From contig FR903544.1 in NCBI GenBank assembly GCA_000438075.1, forward strand, positions 1 through 5,090: 5,090 nucleotides of DNA, in the 5' to 3' direction. Made by a program: the position numbers and the translations under genes. Source of the stretch: Clostridium sp. CAG:609 (GTDB lineage Bacteria > Bacillota_I > Bacilli_A > RF39 > UBA660). The notes under the pieces were generated by a model, which saw only the letters and a list, made by a program, of their open reading frames with translations, was not told the DNA's origin and did not search any database. Of this stretch, positions 1-5,090 are shown one piece after another (position 1 is the first letter of the stretch; every line of letters begins with the position of its first letter).

Positions 1-413
1 AGGTTTGCATCATGATAATATATTCCATTTACTCCTTGGGTTCCAGTATATTGTGATACAACATATTCTGCTAAAGACATTGACGTATCTACATCAAAAT
101 AAACATAACACTTATCAATATTATTACCGCTAAACTCTACCCTTTTATTTGTTTTATCCCAACTTAATGTACCTCCATTTTCACACTTAGATAATTCACT
201 ATTAAACACATATCCATCTGTTGGCCAACTATTTTGTGTAGTCATCACATAGTTACCACTTCCTGCACTACTTTCTAGCATTATACTTAACATATTTTGT
301 GGTTTTATATTATTAATTGATGTATCATCAATACTACTATCATTATAAAAATTATAAGTTAATAAACATAAACTAAATAATAAAATTGTTATTGACATAA
401 TTAACTTTTTCAT
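1..413 (-). CDS. Membrane-anchored surface protein of unknown function, N-terminal part (3' end off the left edge)
   Basis: The visible part is 137 complete codons plus two bases of a Leu codon, starting at ATG 413. An AGAGGT ribosome-binding site (plus-strand 422-427) lies 8 nt upstream. The N-terminus is Lys-Lys followed by a hydrophobic stretch (about residues 4-20), so it is a signal peptide or N-terminal anchor. Cys16 is preceded by FSL and does not make a good lipobox. The rest would be extracellular: a Ser/Asn-rich linker (22-40), then a segment with MLSIMLE (41-47), a WPTDGYVF motif (63-70), two cysteines (77 and 102) that could form a disulfide, and LAEYV...YTGTQG...YYHD (104-136). 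From memory, this layout recurs in large hypothetical proteins of uncultured gut Bacilli; I could not search to confirm that. It has its own promoter and so is probably not simply the last gene of the lepA cluster. Function is unknown; adhesion or another surface role is only a guess. Confidence 0.85.
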   Translation of the reverse strand, partial: MKKLIMSITILLFSLCLLTYNFYNDSSIDDTSINNIKPQNMLSIMLESSAGSGNYVMTTQNSWPTDGYVFNSELSKCENGGTLSWDKTNKRVEFSGNNIDKCYVYFDVDTSMSLAEYVVSQYTGTQGVNGIYYHDAN

Positions 414-438
414 AATATTTAACCTCTATTCTATTAAA

Positions 439-467
439 ATTTTACCATTTTATTTATTTCTTTTCAA
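439..467 (-). promoter_or_regulatory. Sigma-A-type promoter for the surface-protein gene
   Basis: On the minus strand, TTGAAA (plus 462-467, 5 of 6 matches to the -35 consensus) is followed after exactly 17 nt by TAAAAT (439-444). TGG directly before the -10 makes it an extended -10 (TGNTAAAAT). Transcription would begin near 432, giving a leader of about 20 nt that carries the AGAGGT site. The -35 lies within the last codons of the upstream cadherin-like gene, so this gene can be expressed separately from the lepA cluster. The -10 also overlaps a perfect 10-bp palindrome, TAAAATTTTA (435-444), which may be chance in AT-rich DNA. Confidence 0.65.
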
Positions 468-873
468 TAGTTTTTTTAAAACATTTTCTAGGATGAAATA
501 TTATCAAGAAAAAAATTAATATTACCACAAAACATATTGTCCCTATTATATATGGTGTATTCTTATTTACTTGTTGTTCTACCTCTAATTTAGTTTCAAA
601 ATTCGAGGTAGATATTACATTCTTTGTTACTTCTTTATATACTTCTAAAGTATATGTATTTTGTTCATTTTTATTTGTTACAATAATGTATACATAATTT
701 AATCCTTCATTTATATTTTCATTATTAATTACATCTACTTGAAACTCATCTTCTACCTTATAATTAAATTGTAATTTTTCTACACTATTATCTACCTCTA
801 CTGTATAGGTATTAACATACTTATCAAACTTCAAACTCATAACACCATTTAATATCTCTAAATCTAAAAGCAC
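454..873 (-). CDS. Small membrane protein with one cadherin-like beta-sandwich domain, GTG start
   Basis: With the GTG start at 873 the protein has 139 residues. Residues 3-80 match the pattern of the cadherin-like beta-sandwich domain (Cadherin-like_b-sandwich family): L..LEI..G..S..FD, then NTYTVEV, then the NEG.N.V.I.V....N.YTLEVYK close. An acidic/polar linker follows, then one membrane helix (about 107-126) and a strongly basic tail (HPRKCFKKTIEKK). I chose GTG 873 because GGAGGT lies 6 nt upstream. The in-frame ATG at 891 (six residues longer) has only a weak GGGT upstream, and its codons 2-4 contain that strong site. No signal peptide is visible with either start. The positive-inside rule predicts the domain outside and the tail in the cytoplasm. 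It follows hemW by 35 nt (17 nt from the ATG) with no obvious promoter between, so it is probably co-transcribed. The domain call is good; the function is unknown. Confidence 0.75.
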   Translation of the reverse strand: MLLDLEILNGVMSLKFDKYVNTYTVEVDNSVEKLQFNYKVEDEFQVDVINNENINEGLNYVYIIVTNKNEQNTYTLEVYKEVTKNVISTSNFETKLEVEQQVNKNTPYIIGTICFVVILIFFLIIFHPRKCFKKTIEKK

Positions 874-879
874 ACTATA

Positions 880-885
880 ACCTCC
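880..885 (-). promoter_or_regulatory. Ribosome-binding site that favours the GTG start
   Basis: The minus strand reads GGAGGT here, 6 nt before GTG 873. This is the strongest Shine-Dalgarno match in the cluster, and it lies inside the open frame that starts at ATG 891. It therefore argues for the shorter protein. Confidence 0.7.
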
Positions 886-908
886 AGCCATAGTGTACCC
901 AATAATTA

Positions 909-1988
909 TTAAATTATTTTTAAAAGTATTTCATTTGAAACATAAATATATACTGGATTAATAAATAAATAATCTTTTTTTAATATTAATTCTTTACTCT
1001 TTAAAAGAGGTTTAATATTATAAACATCCATTATATCTTTATTATATTTCTTTTTAAAATCATTTATATTTATTCCCTCTAGTTTTCTTAAACCTAACAT
1101 TATTTCATAATCCATATCATCTTTTTCACCGATAATTTCTTTTTCTTTAACATAATTACCAAGTAAATAATCTTTTAAATTCCGAGTATTGGTATATCTT
1201 ATTTTATCAATATAACCTGAAGCTCCAATACCAAAACCATAATACTCTTCATTATTCCAATAAACTAAATTATGAATAGATTCATACCCAGGTATTGCAT
1301 AATTACTTATCTCATAATGATTAGCACTATCTAAAGTATTACAAATATGTTTATACATTAAATAATCAGTTTCTTCTTCAATATATGATGCATTATTAAC
1401 ATAAGCTTTAGTATGTTCTTCTAAAATTAGGCTGTAACAACTTAAATGATTTGGTTTAAGCTTCATAAATAAAGATAAATCTTTTTTTAAAGTTTTAAGT
1501 GACTCCCCAGGTATTGCATACATTAAATCTAAATTAATATTATTAAAACCAAGACTTCTACATAATTTTATTTTTTCTTCTGCATCCTTAAATTCTGCAT
1601 TACGTTCCATAAACTTTAAATTATCTTTATCAAAAGACTCTATTCCTATACTTAATCTATTTACTCCATATTGTTTTAATAATAAAAGCAATTCTTCATT
1701 TATATCTTCTAAGTTACATTCAAAAGTAAACTCTAATAAATTATTAGTTTTAAGTAATTTAGTTATATCAAGTAATCTTTTTATTTCTTTTAAACTAAGT
1801 ACAGATGGAGTACCTCCCCCAATATAAATAGTTTTAATATCATCCCCCATATATCTATCTACTACTTCACTTTTTAAAGCTTTCAAATAAACATAAGTCC
1901 ATTTTTCATTATATAAAAACTTACAAAAATCACAATAAGAACAAATACTTCTACAAAATGGAATATGAATATAAACAGAACTAGCCAT
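909..1988 (-). CDS. hemW: HemW, radical SAM heme chaperone (HemN-like, coproporphyrinogen oxidase-related)
   Basis: A 359-residue cytosolic radical SAM protein, a little shorter than typical HemW (about 375-380). The [4Fe-4S]/SAM motif is C12-x3-C16-x2-C19, in a CSYCDF context. An extra Cys22 follows, but not in the CxC arrangement of true HemN. Other landmarks are GGGTPS (57-62, SAM binding), ECN (90-92), RLSIGIESF (111-119), DLMYAIPGES (154-163), HLSCYSLILE (181-190), YEISNYA (225-231) and the HemW signature HNLVYW (239-244), then a GFGIGASGY stretch and a small C-terminal HemN_C-type domain (from about 292). HemW binds heme and is thought to deliver it to hemoproteins; despite old annotations it is not a coproporphyrinogen dehydrogenase. 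Its ATG overlaps the TAA of the upstream gene by 1 nt (TAATG) and has only a poor ribosome-binding site, so translational coupling is likely. Some motifs deviate from consensus: IES for VQS, and IPGES for the usual LPGQT. Confidence 0.93.
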   Translation of the reverse strand: MASSVYIHIPFCRSICSYCDFCKFLYNEKWTYVYLKALKSEVVDRYMGDDIKTIYIGGGTPSVLSLKEIKRLLDITKLLKTNNLLEFTFECNLEDINEELLLLLKQYGVNRLSIGIESFDKDNLKFMERNAEFKDAEEKIKLCRSLGFNNINLDLMYAIPGESLKTLKKDLSLFMKLKPNHLSCYSLILEEHTKAYVNNASYIEEETDYLMYKHICNTLDSANHYEISNYAIPGYESIHNLVYWNNEEYYGFGIGASGYIDKIRYTNTRNLKDYLLGNYVKEKEIIGEKDDMDYEIMLGLRKLEGININDFKKKYNKDIMDVYNIKPLLKSKELILKKDYLFINPVYIYVSNEILLKII

Positions 1989-2584
1989 TATCTCATACCA
2001 TGATTTTTAACACTATCATATTTTGAAGAATAATAATCTGTAAAATAATTAAAATATGATACAACTTCTGGATACATATCTTCTAGTTTTCTAACTCTTT
2101 TTAAATATGTATGATAATCTATATGGTAAAGATCAGCTATTCTTTTTGCATCAAATCCATATTTAATTTGATAATTAACAATAGTTAACGTTTCTTCATC
2201 ACTTAAATAATAACCAGGCTTTCTTTCTTTATTCTTTAAATCCATAGCTTTATCATCTCTAATAATTGATATTAAATGCTTCATTTCTGCTTTATCGTGT
2301 TTTCTTGCTGCATCAACTAAATTATTAAAATATTCAACATATCTACTTTTAGCTTTAGCTTGATTTACTGGACAGTGATAAAACAAATTGACTAATGCAC
2401 TATAAAATTGTCTATTTTCTTCTAACATTTCACTCGCAAATCTTTTCTTTGCTTCCTCATTCTTTTTACCTAACAACTCACATAATGAATCTAAATTAAC
2501 TCCATAAGTTAATGCACTTTGTGCTAAAAAGCATAATCTTTTTTCCTTAATAGGATACATTAAATATAAATATTTTACTTCCAT
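1988..2584 (-). CDS. Unrecognised 198-aa helical protein with two HTH-like segments, between lepA and hemW
   Basis: I do not recognise a named family. The 198-residue protein is soluble, helix-rich and has no signal peptide or membrane segment. A helix-turn-helix-like stretch lies near the C-terminus (about 128-168: LSDEETLTIV, then YGFDAKRIADLYHIDYHTYLKRV). A second stretch near the N-terminus (about 13-50: YGVNLDSLCELLGKKNEEAKKRF) aligns with it without gaps at an offset of 115 residues. The shared positions include Tyr-Gly (27-28/142-143), Leu/Ile (34/149), Glu/Asp (36/151), Leu (37/152) and Lys-Arg (47-48/162-163). A basic region (about 75-125) joins them. The start is well supported: AGGTGA lies 6 nt before ATG 2584, inside the last codons and stop of lepA, only 2 nt away. 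The stop overlaps the hemW start (TAATG). It is clearly part of the lepA-hemW transcript. A DNA- or RNA-binding regulatory role is inference from fold pattern only. Confidence 0.85.
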   Translation of the reverse strand: MEVKYLYLMYPIKEKRLCFLAQSALTYGVNLDSLCELLGKKNEEAKKRFASEMLEENRQFYSALVNLFYHCPVNQAKAKSRYVEYFNNLVDAARKHDKAEMKHLISIIRDDKAMDLKNKERKPGYYLSDEETLTIVNYQIKYGFDAKRIADLYHIDYHTYLKRVRKLEDMYPEVVSYFNYFTDYYSSKYDSVKNHGMR

Positions 2585-2586
2585 TA

Positions 2587-4377
2587 TTAATCACCTAGAA
2601 CCGCTAAAAATGCTTCTTGTGGTACTTCAACAGCTCCAACCATTTTCATACGTTTCTTTCCTTCCTTTTGTTTTTCTAACAATTTTCTTTTTCTTGAAAC
2701 ATCTCCACCATAACATTTTGCCAAGACATTTTTTCTCATCGCCGATATATTTTCTCTAGCAATTACTTTTGAACCAATACTTGCCTGAATAGGTATTTGA
2801 AACATCTGTCTTGGAATAAGTTTTTGTAGTTTACTAACTATTGCTCTTCCTTTATTATAAGCAAAATCTTTATGAACTATAATACTTAAAGCATCAACAA
2901 CTTCTCCATTTAATAAAATATCCATTTTTACTAAATTACTTTCTTTATAACCACATAATTCATAATCAAATGAAGCATAACCTTTTGTTGAACTTTTTAA
3001 CCTATCATAAAAATCATATACTATTTCTGACAAAGGTATTTCATAATGAACATCAACTCTCGTTGTATCAATATAATCAACACTTTTATAAATACCTCGC
3101 TTATCTTGACATAATTCCATTATAGCTCCGATATATTCACTTGGTGCTATAATATTTGTATATATATAAGGTTCTTTAATAGATACAATCTTTGTTTTAT
3201 CAGGCATCTTTGATGGAGCATCAACAAGCACCATACTTCCATCAGATAAATAAACTTCATAAACAACACTTGGACTTGTTGCAATAATACCTATATTAAA
3301 TTCTCTTTCAATTCTAGTTATTATTACATCCATATGAAGAAGCCCTAAAAAACCAATTCTAAAACCAAAACCTAAGGCAACACTAACTTCAGGTTCAAAC
3401 TTTAATGCTGCATCATTAAGTTTTAATTTAATCAAAGCTTCTTTTAACTCATCATACTTACTAGATTCAGTTGGAAATATACCTGAAAATACCATTGGTT
3501 TCATTTCTTTATAACCTTTAATAGGTTCATTAACATAATTTTCTTTAGTGGTAATGGTATCTCCTACAGATACACTTGATATATCCTTAATAGATGCTGC
3601 AATAAATCCAACTTCACCACTCTTAAGTTCCATCAATTTTTCTTCCCTCGGAGTATGCCTTCCTAGTTCAACAACTAAAAATGATGAATTTGATGCAAGT
3701 AAATTAATTGTATCCCCCACTTTTATTTTACCATCAACAACCTTAACAAGTAAAACAACACCTTTATATGAATCAAAATATGAATCAAATATTAAAGCTC
3801 TAGTTGGTTTATCTAAATTAATAACTGGTGCAGGAATTCTTTCAATTACTGCTTCGATAATATCTTTTACACCTTCTCCAGTTTTACCACTTGCCAAAAT
3901 TATTTCATCTTCTCTAAAACCTAAAACATCCATAAGTTCTTTTTTAACCCTAGGTATATCAGCATTAGGTAAATCAATCTTATTAATAACAGGAATAATT
4001 TTCAAATCTTGTTCCATTGCCAAATACAAATTAGCAAGTGTCTGAGCTTCAATTCCTTGAGCTGCATCTACAACCAAAACAGCACCTTCACATGCAGCCA
4101 AACTTCTAGATACTTCATATGAAAAATCGACATGACCAGGTGTATCAATTAAATTAATAATATAGTCTTCACCTTTATAATGATAATTAAGTTTAACAGC
4201 ATTAAGCTTAATAGTTATACCTCTTTCTCTTTCAAGATCCATATTATCAAGAATTTGATCTTTCATTTCTCTCTTGCTAAGAGCTCCAGTTAACTCCAAA
4301 ATTCTATCTGCCAAAGTACTTTTACCATGATCAATGTGAGCTATAATTGAAAAATTTCTAATCTTCTCTTTTTGCAT
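2587..4377 (-). CDS. lepA: Elongation factor 4 (LepA), ribosome back-translocating GTPase
   Basis: A full-length 596-residue LepA/EF-4, a translational GTPase acting on the 70S ribosome, variously described as back-translocating stalled ribosomes and as aiding initiation or 30S biogenesis. The GTPase motifs are in order: G1 AHIDHGKS (13-20), G2 RGIT (52-55), G3 DTPGH (78-82, His82 the catalytic histidine), G4 NKID (132-135) and G5 SGK (163-165, usually SAK). Domain II follows, then the elongation-factor III/V folds, with GFLGLLHMDV and PRQMFQIPIQASIGSKVIARE as clear LepA blocks. The LepA-specific C-terminal domain has CYGGD (555-559), a Lys/Arg-rich stretch (about 561-578) and VGAVEVPQEAFLAVL near the end. 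ATG 4377 is supported by AGAGGTGA (plus 4386-4393) 8 nt upstream. It is the first gene of a minus-strand cluster and has its own promoter. Nothing suggests damage. Confidence 0.98.
   Translation of the reverse strand: MQKEKIRNFSIIAHIDHGKSTLADRILELTGALSKREMKDQILDNMDLERERGITIKLNAVKLNYHYKGEDYIINLIDTPGHVDFSYEVSRSLAACEGAVLVVDAAQGIEAQTLANLYLAMEQDLKIIPVINKIDLPNADIPRVKKELMDVLGFREDEIILASGKTGEGVKDIIEAVIERIPAPVINLDKPTRALIFDSYFDSYKGVVLLVKVVDGKIKVGDTINLLASNSSFLVVELGRHTPREEKLMELKSGEVGFIAASIKDISSVSVGDTITTKENYVNEPIKGYKEMKPMVFSGIFPTESSKYDELKEALIKLKLNDAALKFEPEVSVALGFGFRIGFLGLLHMDVIITRIEREFNIGIIATSPSVVYEVYLSDGSMVLVDAPSKMPDKTKIVSIKEPYIYTNIIAPSEYIGAIMELCQDKRGIYKSVDYIDTTRVDVHYEIPLSEIVYDFYDRLKSSTKGYASFDYELCGYKESNLVKMDILLNGEVVDALSIIVHKDFAYNKGRAIVSKLQKLIPRQMFQIPIQASIGSKVIARENISAMRKNVLAKCYGGDVSRKRKLLEKQKEGKKRMKMVGAVEVPQEAFLAVLGD
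2591..2596 (-). promoter_or_regulatory. Ribosome-binding site embedded in the lepA 3' end
   Basis: The minus strand reads AGGTGA, made by the last Gly-Asp codons of lepA, 6 nt before ATG 2584. It allows translation of the 198-aa protein right after lepA termination. Confidence 0.75.
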
Positions 4378-4396
4378 ATTTCACATCACCTCTATA

Positions 4397-4425
4397 ATTG
4401 TACCAAAAAAATAATAAAAAGTCAT
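4397..4425 (-). promoter_or_regulatory. lepA: Extended -10 promoter of the lepA cluster
   Basis: On the minus strand, ATGACT (plus 4420-4425, core TGAC matching the -35) is followed after 17 nt by TACAAT (4397-4402). TGG immediately before it gives an extended -10. Transcription is predicted to begin about 4390-4391, so the leader would be only about 13-14 nt and the AGGTGA site would sit at the very 5' end of the mRNA. The call rests on pattern and spacing only. Confidence 0.6.
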
Positions 4426-4452
4426 TAAAAAAGTGGGGTTTATCAACTTATA

Positions 4453-4490
4453 TTCTATAAAAAACAAATATAGAAAGAATATCACATTCT
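4453..4490. repeat. Cluster of overlapping short inverted repeats
   Basis: TTCTATA (4453-4459) and TATAGAA (4469-4475) form a perfect 7-bp inverted repeat with a 9-nt spacer. It is followed at once by AGAAT (4476-4480) and ATTCT (4486-4490), a perfect 5-bp inverted repeat with a 5-nt spacer. The TTCTA/TAGAA cores can also pair in other combinations. No T-run follows on either strand in a way that would make a terminator. The site could be an operator, or chance in AT-rich DNA. Confidence 0.45.
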
Positions 4491-4577
4491 AAAAAACTTC
4501 ACAGCAATAAAAGTAAGTCAAGTTAAAAAGAACAAAATTTTAAAAAAATTTAAAAATTTCACTTTCCCAGAAATATG

Positions 4578-4599
4578 GGGATAAACAAGCAAATATCCC
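4578..4599. repeat. GGGATA...TATCCC inverted repeat upstream of the nuclease promoter
   Basis: GGGATA (4578-4583) and TATCCC (4594-4599) are perfect 6-bp inverted arms around a 10-nt A-rich spacer, centred about 46 bp before the -35 of the plus-strand promoter. The G/C triplets stand out in this very AT-rich spacer. A competing small inverted repeat, CCCA (4566-4569)/TGGG (4576-4579), overlaps the left arm. A regulator-binding site is possible but unproven. Confidence 0.45.
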
Positions 4600-4631
4600 G
4601 ATTTATGTCGAAATTTGACGTACGATTTTTC

Positions 4632-4660
4632 TTGATTTTTATTGTTGCACACTTTAGAAT
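4632..4660 (+). promoter_or_regulatory. Sigma-A-type promoter for the PD-(D/E)XK nuclease gene
   Basis: TTGATT (4632-4637) and TAGAAT (4655-4660) are separated by exactly 17 nt, matching the vegetative consensus in 4 of 6 and 5 of 6 positions. Transcription would begin near 4667, leaving a leader of about 20 nt that contains the AAAGGAG ribosome-binding site. The -35 lies in a direct repeat of GATTTTT spaced by 10 nt (4624-4630 and 4634-4640). Confidence 0.65.
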
Positions 4661-4670
4661 AATTTCTCAC

Positions 4671-4677
4671 AAAGGAG
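4671..4677 (+). promoter_or_regulatory. Ribosome-binding site deciding a GTG start
   Basis: AAAGGAG lies 9 nt before GTG 4687. The ATG at 4685, which shares bases with that GTG (ATGTG), reads Met-Cys-stop and cannot start the long frame, so GTG is the workable start. Confidence 0.75.
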
Positions 4678-4686
4678 ATGATCTAT

Positions 4687-5090
4687 GTGTTAACTAATGA
4701 AACAAAAACATTTTATGCATTTAATATCGATAAGATGTTTAAAGCAATATTTGGTGCAGATGATGAAAAGAGTAAAAAACTTCTTAAGGAACTATTAAGT
4801 GAATGTCTTGATATTAAAATTGATAAAATTATAGGTTTTATTCCCGTTGAATTAAGTGCACGTAATAAAAACGAACGAAGTAAAAGACTAGATTTAATTG
4901 TTGAAGTAAAGGGTAAAAAAATTAATATTGAACTTAATTCATCTTTTAATGATGTAACCAGAATAAGGAATCTAAACTACTATTTTGCATTCTGTAGTCA
5001 GCATATCATTAAAAGTGAATCATACGATATTGATTCAGAATTCATACACATATCACTAAACTATAGAGCATCAAAAAAAGACCCACTTAT
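4687..5090 (+). CDS. PD-(D/E)XK nuclease family putative transposase (Rpn-like), N-terminal part (3' end off the right edge)
   Basis: The first 134 residues and two further bases are present; family members are usually about 280-300 residues. The start is GTG 4687, with AAAGGAG 9 nt upstream. The N-terminal block FNIDKMFKAIFG (12-23) corresponds to the FD..FK.IFG opening typical of these proteins. KRLDLIVEV (66-74) followed by KINIELN (78-84) matches the RLD...NIE.Q nuclease core. Candidate active-site residues are Asp69 and Glu82, possibly Glu55 before them, with Asn84 where Gln or Lys is usual. The family (PF12784/Rpn-type) includes recombination-promoting nucleases and proteins annotated as transposases, often multicopy in gut Firmicutes; some Rpn proteins have been linked to phage defence. 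It is transcribed divergently from lepA with its own promoter. No terminal inverted repeat or target duplication was seen beside it, so mobility is not shown here. Confidence 0.88.
   Translation, partial: MLTNETKTFYAFNIDKMFKAIFGADDEKSKKLLKELLSECLDIKIDKIIGFIPVELSARNKNERSKRLDLIVEVKGKKINIELNSSFNDVTRIRNLNYYFAFCSQHIIKSESYDIDSEFIHISLNYRASKKDPL

Larger units (their letters stand above)
4378..4686. other. Divergent intergenic region between lepA and the nuclease gene
   Basis: These 309 bp hold no gene of convincing length. The two ends carry the lepA promoter (4397-4425, minus) and the nuclease promoter (4632-4660, plus). The middle is A-rich (long A/T runs about 4530-4560) and contains several short inverted repeats (4453-4475, 4476-4490, 4578-4599) plus a less AT-rich patch at 4564-4624. 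All of these lie upstream of both predicted start points. If the promoter calls are right they are not transcribed, and would act as DNA sites rather than RNA structures. Confidence 0.7.

Noticed and set aside
414..453. Possible terminator between the cadherin-like gene and the surface-protein gene
   Set aside because: There is no GC-containing stem followed by a T-run. The short AT palindrome here coincides with the -10 of a good promoter.
3548..4045. A 165-codon open frame on the plus strand
   Set aside because: It lies entirely antisense to lepA, whose motifs are unmistakable. The predicted protein is a Ser/Thr/Leu/Ile-rich low-complexity product typical of an antisense shadow, and no convincing ribosome-binding site precedes it.
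4433..4492. A 19-codon GTG open frame in the intergenic region, plus strand
   Set aside because: It has no Shine-Dalgarno site (only A-rich sequence precedes it), is very short, and overlaps the inverted repeats. Nothing supports translation.
4438..4586. GTTTATC (4438-4444) and GATAAAC (4580-4586) as possible inverted ends of a mobile element
   Set aside because: The match is only 7 bp in AT-rich DNA, the flanks do not match, no target duplication is visible, and the nuclease gene lies outside the pair.
4498..4660. Minus-strand TTGACT (plus 4515-4520) as the -35 of an upstream lepA promoter
   Set aside because: The nearest -10-like hexamer downstream (TAGAAT) is about 24 nt away, too far for a sigma-A promoter. 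The promoter at 4397-4425 has correct spacing.
1..5090. tRNA, rRNA, riboswitch or CRISPR array
   Set aside because: The window is almost fully occupied by the described genes. The one long spacer shows no cloverleaf, no regularly spaced direct repeats and no riboswitch core I recognise.

Overview
This is a strongly AT-rich window with compact, tightly packed genes. Every complete gene ends in TAA, tryptophan is read from TGG, and Shine-Dalgarno sites are of the AGGAGG/AGGTGA type. All of this fits a low-GC Gram-positive bacterium using the standard code. The N-terminal layout of the surface protein at the left edge resembles, from memory, a family of hypothetical proteins in uncultured gut Bacilli (the RF39/Mollicutes-related lineages). 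I therefore infer such an organism, but only tentatively.

Minus strand, read right to left: a promoter at about 4397-4425 starts a four-gene cluster. It holds lepA (elongation factor 4), an unrecognised 198-aa helical protein with two similar HTH-like segments, hemW (radical SAM heme chaperone family), and a small membrane protein with a cadherin-like beta-sandwich domain. The gaps are 2 nt, a 1-nt overlap (TAATG), and 17 to 35 nt depending on the start chosen, so co-transcription and partial translational coupling are likely. After the fourth gene, a separate promoter, whose -35 lies inside that gene's 3' end, drives a membrane-anchored surface protein that runs off the left edge.

Plus strand, right end: a 309-bp divergent intergenic region separates lepA from the start of a PD-(D/E)XK (Rpn-like) nuclease/putative transposase, which runs off the right edge. 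This region holds a good promoter for each direction. Between them is an unexplained stretch of about 200 bp with several short inverted repeats and no gene.

lepA followed by hemW is a known Firmicutes arrangement, usually continuing into hrcA-grpE-dnaK. Here the heat-shock genes are absent, a small unknown gene sits between the two, and a cadherin-like membrane protein follows. No RNA genes, CRISPR array, insertion-sequence ends or convincing intrinsic terminators were seen. The points most worth a second look are the internally repetitive 198-aa protein, the signal-less cadherin-like protein with its GTG start, and the operator-like intergenic repeats beside the nuclease gene.
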